DNA from: Salsipaludibacter albus
GTDB taxonomy: Bacteria; Actinomycetota; Nitriliruptoria; Nitriliruptorales; Nitriliruptoraceae
Length of the DNA: 34,090 nucleotides
Direction of reading: 5' to 3'
Assembly: GCF_019798055.1 (NCBI RefSeq)
Contig: NZ_JAHOPH010000038.1
Span: 1-34,090 of the forward strand
Shown: positions 25,701 through 31,370 of the stretch, piece after piece
Position numbering within the stretch: the first letter of the stretch is position 1
Layout: every line of letters begins with the position of its first letter
The notes under the pieces: generated by a model
What the model saw: the letters and a program-made list of their open reading frames with translations, nothing else
Databases searched by the model: none
What the model was told of the DNA's origin: nothing
Position numbers and translations under genes: made by a program

Positions 25701-25728
25701 CGTGTCGACGGGGGGAGGTGGATTCCAT
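22702..25728 (-). CDS. Secreted VWA-domain metzincin-type metalloprotease with Ig-like domains
   Basis: This is a 1,008-residue exported protein. A signal peptide (HVVLVAAIALLATLLPQW) is followed by a von Willebrand A domain with MIDAS motif DGSGS (Asp45, Ser47, Ser49). Next is a module beginning GLEVNQGVQDWGNTVPLV, with KSTIVRAHV. The protease domain has HEMGHAIGERH (His491, Glu492, His495, His501), the zinc site HExxHxxGxxH of metzincins, with a Met-turn-like ALMGYC further on. Two or more Ig-like beta domains follow. A C-terminal domain carries ACGKLGAFDNEV, of a type often found at the end of secreted actinobacterial proteins. A good promoter and a GAGG support the start. It is divergent from the Hsp70-GrpE-CHAT operon. 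Confidence 0.85.
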   Translation of the reverse strand: MESTSPRRHVVLVAAIALLATLLPQWPAPAQTTEDPGLDLVFLVDGSGSIDAADWEIQKTGIANALQDRVSFPVDGTVKVSVVQWGSSVDVEVPATVLDSAAALDSVTTTVRGMVQNGGGTSPHLGIDAGVAQLDGAADPDSQQVLCMSTDGSPSSTSALSSSASNAQSSGVDRYSVLAIEDPGFFSAADARNFYGPVVFGGGTVVTARNAAEFATLVTGSCLGAPVELVGLEVNQGVQDWGNTVPLVTDKSTIVRAHVQSLDTDPVRAVGRLYGTRGGVELPSSPLLPLNSGGAVLAGPDAVSQRADMDASLNFALPPAWRSGDVELRLELVGGGVVCSETAPPADTCSAEVGFTPVATPRVRMVEVIYTDAAGDDQTVSFAERDEQAARLESALPIASVDHTNAELSRVFVDPEDEDGRDDFLGDVNESLLTARSNDGINDLYLGVLQGSIPDAGGGLAAGIQANAASWFMAGTEDVDAFGYARNRGPHEMGHAIGERHAADDTGTTYCSDNSAGGGAEVYPFAETIGGTDVPALGPLGDAETEAWGVDPRFVLAGDDDLGVIDPNQTFALMGYCNSFDNTSQGRWTDSFYWPRFIDDVNAVDWTEGPVPDGGGLWGWFRGLFDLEGPADVDFKPFLLSRPGVVPIGLPAGDHTLELRGADGEVLVSVPFEPVVMEGDATEDGDEPAGKAAFVIPIPDPPEFTTAVVLDGDGQQVGSVAASPNAPTVAITAPATGDTFAGDTVAVAWEASDPNGDPLAHTVQYSVDDGATWTTVAVDLAETTLDLPRAELAGSSRARVRVVTSDGTRASFADSGTFSVATNAPGVSIRSPFDGQAFSGVQSVFLRAVATDAEDGPLDGSAVTWSSDRDGVLGSGEEVVVLASDLTEGRHVVTATATDSSGAASSATVTIDIARVAEPPVVDDPTLLLGALVDDVAASGVADGLQRSLAAKLVGALTKVEEDQVQPACGKLGAFDNEVRAQDGSGLTSAAAADWLARSARIQGLLGC

Positions 25729-26045
25729 GCGCTGGCCTCGGGGGGATGGGGCGAAACAGGCCGCGCGGACACTAGACCGTTGCCTCCGTACTCGTCAACA
25801 CCTTCGACCCACTCGGGGCGCATCTCGGGCGACACCCACGCAATGCGTGGCATCCCGGTCGAGCACGGCTGCACGCGACGCTTCCCGCGGCACCGGAGGT
25901 GTGCTTTGATGGAACTGGCCAGCCACGGGCACCGGGCCAGCAGGCGGCGACGAAGGGGAGACCGCGACCGATCCAGTATCACCGGGGTCGCCAGGGCCCT
26001 CCTCACTGGTTGGCAGGAGGAATTCGCACGTCACGGGGGACGGCG
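25729..26045. other. 317-bp divergent intergenic region upstream of the Hsp70 operon
   Basis: Holds the minus-strand promoter for the VWA-metzincin gene and a 15-bp palindrome CCACGC-AAT-GCGTGG at 25836-25850 that could be an operator. GGAGGAA at 26017-26023 and the Hsp70 Shine-Dalgarno GGGGGAC lie near its right end. I found no CIRCE-like or HAIR-like heat-shock operator and no convincing plus-strand -35/-10 pair. Confidence 0.5.
25769..25798 (-). promoter_or_regulatory. Sigma-70-type promoter of the VWA-metzincin gene
   Basis: On the minus strand TTGACG (complement of 25793-25798) and TAGTGT (complement of 25769-25774) are separated by 18 bp. The -10 box lies about 40 bp before the ATG at 25728. 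Both boxes are close to the housekeeping consensus. Confidence 0.55.
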
Positions 26046-27725
26046 ATGGGTCACTGGCAACTGGCGATCGACTTCGGGACGACCAACACGGCCGCGGCCA
26101 TCCTCCGTGACGGCGTGGCCGTCCCGCTGCGACTGTCGACGTCGGGCGACCAGATGCCGTCGGGTGTCCTGGCCCGCCCCGACGGGAGCCTGCTCGTCGG
26201 CGAGGCCGCCCACAACGAGGCGGCGATGCACCTCGAGAGCTTCGAGCCGAACCCGAAGTACCGGCTCGGCGAGGAGGCGATCTACCTCGCCGAGCGTGAC
26301 TGGAGCCCGGTCGAACTGGTTCGTGCCGTCCTGGTCCGGGTCCGCGAGACCGCGCAGCGGACCAGTGGCGGCGTCACCCAGACGTCGGTGGTGCTGACCC
26401 ATCCGGCCGCCTGGGAGCAGCACCTGCGCGACCGGCTTCGGGACGCGGCGCTGCTGGCCGGTTTCACGGACGTCAAGCTCATCTCCGAACCGATCGCGGC
26501 CGCCCGGTGGTACGCCGCCCGCCATCGCGACGACGGCTCGAACGGACACGGCGTGATCGAGCAGGGCTCGACGATCGGGGTGTTCGACTTCGGGGGTGGG
26601 ACGTGCGACGTCGCCGTGCTGCGCGCGACCGACGACCGGGCCGAGGAGTTCGAGGTCCTGGCGTCCGGTGGGGACTCGTACCTGGGTGGCGAGGAGATCG
26701 ACCGCGTGCTCATGGAGTGGGCACTCGACGCGGCCCTGGAGGACGTCGGAGCCGAGACGCGCGGTCGCATCGAGCAGGACCGCGGGGGACGCGACTGGTT
26801 CACGTTCCGCGACCTCGTGCGGCGGGCCAAGCACACGCTGTCCGAGGCCGACTCGGCCGGCATCCCCATCTCGTTCGCCGAGGTCAGCCGCTCCCTGCGG
26901 ATCACGCGGACGGAGTTCGACGACCTGGTGAGCCCGCAGATGGATCGCGCCATGGACCTCACCAGGGAGGTGTTCGCGGCTGCGGAAACCACGCCCGAGC
27001 ACCTCGCCACGCTGCCCGGTGATGCCGTCGGCATGTACCTGACCGGTGGCTCGGCCACGATCCCGGTCGTCCAGGAGCGCATGCACGCACTGCTCGACCG
27101 TTCCCCCGCCCGCCTCGACGACCCGAAGACGGTCGTGCCACGCGGTGCATTGATCGCACCCCGCGTCGAGGCGGACCGGCCCACCGCCACGGTCCAGCCC
27201 CCGACGAGCGGTGGCCCGTCCCGCGTGCGGATGGAGGTCGACCACCGACGCCAGGTCGAACAGGAGGCACGCGGGCCCGGCGCGGACGGGATCCCGGACC
27301 GGGTCGCCGGCCTGGAGCGGGAGATCTTCCGGCTCCGCGCAGCGCTCGACGAGCGAGAAGCACGGTTGGCGCGGCAGGCCGCCCCGGCGGTGGCTCCCGC
27401 GCCGACCCCGGCACCACTGCCGCCTGCCCGGACCACACGACCCTCCCCCCGCGTCGCCCCGCCGTCCTCGCCGACTGCCACCGCCGCCCCGCGCGCGGCA
27501 CCGGCCACCCCACGACGCCGCGGCGTCTGGCGGGTCCTGTTCGGACTCCTGTTCGGGGGCCTGGGCGCGATGCTGGCCTACGTCGGCACGTTCGGTGGGT
27601 ACCAGGCCTGGGTGAACGGCGCCGACGACGAGTTCTCGTTCGCGATCGGGACGACGATCGTCGGGCTGGTGCTGCTGTTGGTCGCGCGACGACTCCTCCG
27701 GCGACCGAGGGGGGCACGACGATGA
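26046..27725 (+). CDS. Membrane-anchored Hsp70-type ATPase lacking the substrate-binding domain
   Basis: This protein has 559 residues. Residues 1 to about 380 form an actin/Hsp70 nucleotide-binding domain: phosphate-1 loop LAIDFGTTNTAAA, phosphate-2 loop GVFDFGGGTCDVAVL and adenosine motif YLTGGSATIPVVQE. The usual beta-sandwich substrate-binding domain and lid are absent. In their place are a short coiled coil (VAGLEREIFRLRAALDERE), an Ala/Pro-rich linker and two C-terminal membrane helices (VWRVLFGLLFGGLGAMLAYVG and AIGTTIVGLVLLLVARRLL). The ATPase faces the cytoplasm. The ATG at 26046 directly follows GGGGGAC and begins the typical first strand. It overlaps the GrpE-like gene by 4 bp. Likely role: an ATP-driven switch at the membrane rather than a general chaperone. 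Confidence 0.9.
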   Translation: MGHWQLAIDFGTTNTAAAILRDGVAVPLRLSTSGDQMPSGVLARPDGSLLVGEAAHNEAAMHLESFEPNPKYRLGEEAIYLAERDWSPVELVRAVLVRVRETAQRTSGGVTQTSVVLTHPAAWEQHLRDRLRDAALLAGFTDVKLISEPIAAARWYAARHRDDGSNGHGVIEQGSTIGVFDFGGGTCDVAVLRATDDRAEEFEVLASGGDSYLGGEEIDRVLMEWALDAALEDVGAETRGRIEQDRGGRDWFTFRDLVRRAKHTLSEADSAGIPISFAEVSRSLRITRTEFDDLVSPQMDRAMDLTREVFAAAETTPEHLATLPGDAVGMYLTGGSATIPVVQERMHALLDRSPARLDDPKTVVPRGALIAPRVEADRPTATVQPPTSGGPSRVRMEVDHRRQVEQEARGPGADGIPDRVAGLEREIFRLRAALDEREARLARQAAPAVAPAPTPAPLPPARTTRPSPRVAPPSSPTATAAPRAAPATPRRRGVWRVLFGLLFGGLGAMLAYVGTFGGYQAWVNGADDEFSFAIGTTIVGLVLLLVARRLLRRPRGARR

Positions 27726-28459
27726 CGGTGTCCGCCCCACGACGCGCCACGACGTGGCTCACCCTGCTGGCCCTGGGCATCGTCCTGGGCATCGTCTCGG
27801 CCGCATGCAGCGGCGCGGGACCGACCCGGGAGGCGACCACGGGCGCCGACGGGAACCCGACCCCGACGGCAACGGCAACGGCCACGGCGACGGCCACGGC
27901 GACGCCCACCAGCACGCCGGCCACCGGCGCGCACGACGTGGCAGCCCCCGGCATCCGGGTCGGCGAGGTCGTGTCCGACCTGTGGTGGCTCTGGGGGGCC
28001 GCCGCCCTGGGAGTGGGGTTCCTGCTCGGTCGGCGCGCCCGGCCGAGGGCGGCACGGCCCTCGGCGGAGCCCTCCGAGGCACCAGCGACGGCGGTGGCTC
28101 CCCGACCGGAGCCCGCGTCGCCATCCCCTGCACCCCCGACCGGTGGGCAGGCACCCGACGCTGCGCTGGTCCACGAGCTGATGCTCGCGCACGACCTCGC
28201 CCGCGACGAGGCCATGGCCGGCCACCTCGAGCAGGTGCTGGGCCGACTCGGAGTCGCCCCGATCCGGGTCCGTCCGGGGACGGCCTTCGACAGCACGGTC
28301 CATCGGGCGGTCGGCACCGACGGGGTCGGCGACGCCGCCCACGGACCCACGATCCAGCGGCTCGTGCGTCCCGGATGGCAGGGTCCGGACGGAGTCCTGC
28401 GCCAACCCGAGGTGGTCGTGTCGACACCACCGGACACCGGCCGGCGAGACGGCCCCTGA
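27722..28459 (+). CDS. Membrane-anchored GrpE-like nucleotide exchange factor
   Basis: This protein has 245 residues. An N-terminal hydrophobic segment (WLTLLALGIVLGIVSAAC, a weak lipobox-like end) is followed by a Thr-Ala/Thr-Pro repeat region. A second membrane helix (DLWWLWGAAALGVGFLLG) is followed by an Ala/Pro linker. The C-terminal domain matches the GrpE beta-domain: AFDSTVHRAVGTD, then IQRLVRPGWQGPDGVLRQPEVVVS, comparable to GrpE's FDPxxHxAV and GY...RxLRxAxVxV. The preceding helix (DAALVHELMLAHDLARDE) is much shorter than GrpE's long dimer helix. It is coupled by ATGA to the Hsp70 gene and 22 bp before the CHAT-GTPase. The GrpE domain would face the cytoplasm, ready to release ADP from the neighbouring Hsp70. 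Confidence 0.78.
   Translation: MTVSAPRRATTWLTLLALGIVLGIVSAACSGAGPTREATTGADGNPTPTATATATATATATPTSTPATGAHDVAAPGIRVGEVVSDLWWLWGAAALGVGFLLGRRARPRAARPSAEPSEAPATAVAPRPEPASPSPAPPTGGQAPDAALVHELMLAHDLARDEAMAGHLEQVLGRLGVAPIRVRPGTAFDSTVHRAVGTDGVGDAAHGPTIQRLVRPGWQGPDGVLRQPEVVVSTPPDTGRRDGP
27866..27907 (+). repeat. Hexanucleotide tandem repeat inside the GrpE-like gene
   Basis: Seven units of ACGGCN (last one imperfect) encode the Thr-Ala run between the two membrane segments of the GrpE-like protein. Slippage in units of six would change linker length without a frameshift. Confidence 0.8.
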
Positions 28460-28481
28460 CGCCAGGGGAAGGTGGTGACCC

Positions 28482-31358
28482 GTGCCCTTCAGCTCCCACG
28501 ACAACTTCGACGTGACGCTCCAGGCGCACGGCGAGGGATACGCCGTCTCGATCACGTCGGCGGGCGGGGAGTTCCGCGGCGACTTCACCCTTCCCTTCGC
28601 ACGCTACGAGGTCGAGAACTTCCTGCTGCGGATCGGGTCGCGCACGGGGGTCCGCCGGGTCGCCCCGAAGGTCGATCCGACCGCGACACGCGACTTCGGC
28701 AGCTCGCTGTTCGAGGCCCTGTTCCGCGGCGACGTCGAGCGGGCCCTGCGCGAGAGCCAGATCCACGGGGACCACGACGAGCGCGGCGTGCGGATCCGTC
28801 TTCGCCTGCACGACGCCCCCGAACTGGCGGCGCTGCCCTGGGAGTACCTGTACGACCCGGTGGGGGCTCGACCCCTGGCCATCTCGACCCAGACCCCCGT
28901 GGTCCGCTACGTCGACCTGGGCAACCCCGTCCGGACGTTGCGGGTGGCCCCACCCCTGCGCATCCTGGCCGTGATGTCGTCGCCCCGCAACGTGGAGGCG
29001 CTGGACACCACCCGGGAGTTCCACGACCTGAAGGCGTCCCTGCGCGACCAGGTGGCCGCAGGTCGTGTCGAGGTGCACGGGCTGCACCGCGCCACGCCGT
29101 CGCGGCTGCGTGACCAACTCGGCACCGAGGCCTTCCACATCGTGCACTTCATGGGACACGGGGCCTTCGACGAGGCCACCGGCACCGGGATGGTGCTGCT
29201 GGAGGACGACGACGGCGACCCCCACCCGATCTCCGGGCACGACCTGGGGCTGGTCCTGCACGACCACGATGACCTGCGGATGGTCGTCCTGAACGCCTGC
29301 GAGGGGGGCCGCGGATCCGAGACCGACCCGGTGGGTGGCGTGGCCCAGAGCATGGTGCACCACGACATCCCGGCCGTGGTCGGGATGCAGGCCGAGATCA
29401 CCGACGTCGCCGCGACCAGCTTCTCGGAGGCCTTCTATCGTCACCTCGGCCAGGGCACGCCGGTCGACGTCGCGATGTCGGAGGCCCGGATGAAGCTCCT
29501 GCTGGACGGCCACGGTGCGGAGTGGGGCATCCCGATCCTGTACCTGCGGTCGCAGGACGGTCGCATCTTCGACCTCGTCGACGAGCCGGCCCCGGCCGAC
29601 GTCGCGGCGCTCGAGGAACGCGCCGACCGCCTGCAGGAGGAGGGGCACGAGGCGGGGAAGATCCATGCGGCCGGGCTGTACGAGCGCGTGGTCGGCCTCG
29701 CGCCCGACCACGACGTCGCCGCTGGCAAGCTGGCCGCGTTGCAGCGGGACATCGCGCTGGTGCCCGAGGCGGGCGTGCCGGTCGCCCCGACCAGGCATCC
29801 GCTCCCACCACCGGCGCCGTCGATCCGCCCGGTCCCGACCGTGCCGGGTCCGTCCCCGACCGCGCCCGTCACGCCGCCCGAACGGGCCGACTGGGTCCCG
29901 ACGCCCGTGCGTGCGTCCCGGATGTTGGCACGGACCGCCATGATGCTCGAGCAGGCGAGCGTGCTGCTCGGCGAGCAGGACCGGAAGTCGGTCTCCGCCC
30001 TCGTCCGGGCGCTGCACGAGCCCCTTCGCATCGCCGTCGCCGGTCGGGTCCACTCCGGCAAGTCCACCCTGGTCAACGCCCTGCTCGGTGACCGGGTCGC
30101 GCCGACGGCCGCCCGGGCCGGATCCCAGGTCGTCACCTGGTACCGGCACGGGCCCGCGCGGGCGTCGCTCCTCCTGCACGACGGCGAGGTGCGGTCCGTG
30201 GACCTCGTCGACGGACAGGTACCCGCCGAGCTGCCGGTGCCGTCCGACCAGGTCGATCGCCTGGACGTCTGGCTGCCGACGCCGGCGTTGCGTCGCCAGA
30301 CGATCATCGACACCCCGGGCCTGCCATCGCTGACGCCCATGGGGTCGACCTCCCGTCGCCTCCTGCTCGGACGGTCGACGGGGTCGGGTGGTGAGATGAT
30401 CGCCGCCGACGCCGTGCTCTACGTGTTCCGGGGCGTGCCCACGCGTGACGAGCTGGCCTTCCTCGGTGCCCACCTCGACGGCCTGGGTGTGCTGGCTGCC
30501 TCCGCCGTCAACGCAATCGGGGTGTTCAGCCATGCCGACATGGCCGCGGACGGACCGTGGGGCGAGCGCGACCCCCTGGAGGAGGCCCACCGGGCGGCCG
30601 ACTCGCTGGAGGAGCGCGCGCCCCAGCGGGCCGCTGCCATCGTCGCGGTCTCCGGGATGATGGCCGAGGCCGCACGGACCGGCGTCGTCCGCGAGGCCGA
30701 CGCGCACCTGTTGTCCCGGCTGGCCGCCGTGCCGCGGGATCGGGTGGAGGCATGGCCGCGCGAGGGGGTGGACGACGTCCCGGCGTCGGTGCTCGAGGAC
30801 GTCGTCGGACGGTGCGGGCCCTACGTCCTCGCACACGGTCGGGGCGAGGCGCACGCAGGTGCCACGGCCCTGATGGCCTGGATGGACCGTCGGTCGGGCG
30901 TGCCCGCCCTCGAGGACGCGATCAGGGACAGGTTGCTGGCCCGGTCGACGGCGCTGAAGGCCGATCACGCGCTGGCCGAGCTCACCCGGATCGCCCACGA
31001 ACGCGAGGGAATCGACCCCCAGGTGGCCGGCGAGGTCAACGCCTTGGTCGAGCAGGCACGGCTCCACGGCGACCTGCGCCCCATCCGGGAGCTCGAGGCG
31101 TTGCGTGGCGTGTCCGGGGTCGATCGCGACCTCCACGACGCGCTCCTGCTCGTGTCCGGGTCGGGCTCGATCCACGAGCGACTCGGCCTGGACCCCGTCG
31201 ATGCACCAGACGACGTCGTCTCCGTGGCCCAGCATGCCGCTGCGGAGGCACAACGCGCCATCGGCCTGGCCACGGACCCCCGTGCCCGCGCGGCGGCGCG
31301 GGTCCTGTCGACCAGCTACCGGCTCCTGGCCGACGAGGCCCGCGCCCTGCAGGCCTGA
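28482..31358 (+). CDS. CHAT protease fused to a dynamin-like GTPase
   Basis: This is a 958-residue cytoplasmic protein. Residues about 1-365 are a CHAT (caspase-like) peptidase domain with catalytic His226 in HFMGHGAF and Cys273 in LNACEGG, both intact. A helical TPR-like stretch (about 375-425) and a Pro-rich linker (about 430-475) lead to a GTPase. Its G1 is GRVHSGKST (521-529), G3 is DTPG (610-613) and G4 is the unusual SHAD (683-686), where N/TKxD is normal. Helical C-terminal sequence resembles the dynamin-family GTPases found beside Hsp70/GrpE genes in actinobacteria. It starts with GTG after GGGGAAGG and lies 22 bp after the GrpE-like gene. Likely role: a protease whose action is gated by GTP, oligomerisation or the Hsp70 partner. 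CHAT proteases act in Craspase-type and other defence systems, but this arrangement is new to me. Confidence 0.9.
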   Translation: MPFSSHDNFDVTLQAHGEGYAVSITSAGGEFRGDFTLPFARYEVENFLLRIGSRTGVRRVAPKVDPTATRDFGSSLFEALFRGDVERALRESQIHGDHDERGVRIRLRLHDAPELAALPWEYLYDPVGARPLAISTQTPVVRYVDLGNPVRTLRVAPPLRILAVMSSPRNVEALDTTREFHDLKASLRDQVAAGRVEVHGLHRATPSRLRDQLGTEAFHIVHFMGHGAFDEATGTGMVLLEDDDGDPHPISGHDLGLVLHDHDDLRMVVLNACEGGRGSETDPVGGVAQSMVHHDIPAVVGMQAEITDVAATSFSEAFYRHLGQGTPVDVAMSEARMKLLLDGHGAEWGIPILYLRSQDGRIFDLVDEPAPADVAALEERADRLQEEGHEAGKIHAAGLYERVVGLAPDHDVAAGKLAALQRDIALVPEAGVPVAPTRHPLPPPAPSIRPVPTVPGPSPTAPVTPPERADWVPTPVRASRMLARTAMMLEQASVLLGEQDRKSVSALVRALHEPLRIAVAGRVHSGKSTLVNALLGDRVAPTAARAGSQVVTWYRHGPARASLLLHDGEVRSVDLVDGQVPAELPVPSDQVDRLDVWLPTPALRRQTIIDTPGLPSLTPMGSTSRRLLLGRSTGSGGEMIAADAVLYVFRGVPTRDELAFLGAHLDGLGVLAASAVNAIGVFSHADMAADGPWGERDPLEEAHRAADSLEERAPQRAAAIVAVSGMMAEAARTGVVREADAHLLSRLAAVPRDRVEAWPREGVDDVPASVLEDVVGRCGPYVLAHGRGEAHAGATALMAWMDRRSGVPALEDAIRDRLLARSTALKADHALAELTRIAHEREGIDPQVAGEVNALVEQARLHGDLRPIRELEALRGVSGVDRDLHDALLLVSGSGSIHERLGLDPVDAPDDVVSVAQHAAAEAQRAIGLATDPRARAAARVLSTSYRLLADEARALQA

Positions 31359-31370
31359 CGTCGGTCGGGT

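Noticed and set aside
25909-26045. Possible small ORF starting at the ATG at 25909 with GGAGGT upstream
   Set aside because: It runs out of frame into the Hsp70 gene with Arg-rich sequence and no recognisable feature; the spacing alone is not enough.
25729-26045. Heat-shock operators (CIRCE or HAIR) in front of the Hsp70 gene
   Set aside because: Neither inverted-repeat consensus could be found on either strand; only an unrelated 6-bp stem is present.
27866-27907. CRISPR-like array
   Set aside because: Contiguous six-base units inside a coding frame, with no spacers.
27759-31253. Very long minus-strand open frame (about 1,164 codons) opposite the GrpE-like and CHAT-GTPase genes
   Set aside because: Its protein is His/Asp/Arg/Gly-rich without motifs and it mirrors the codon bias of the plus-strand genes, the usual antisense artefact in GC-rich DNA.
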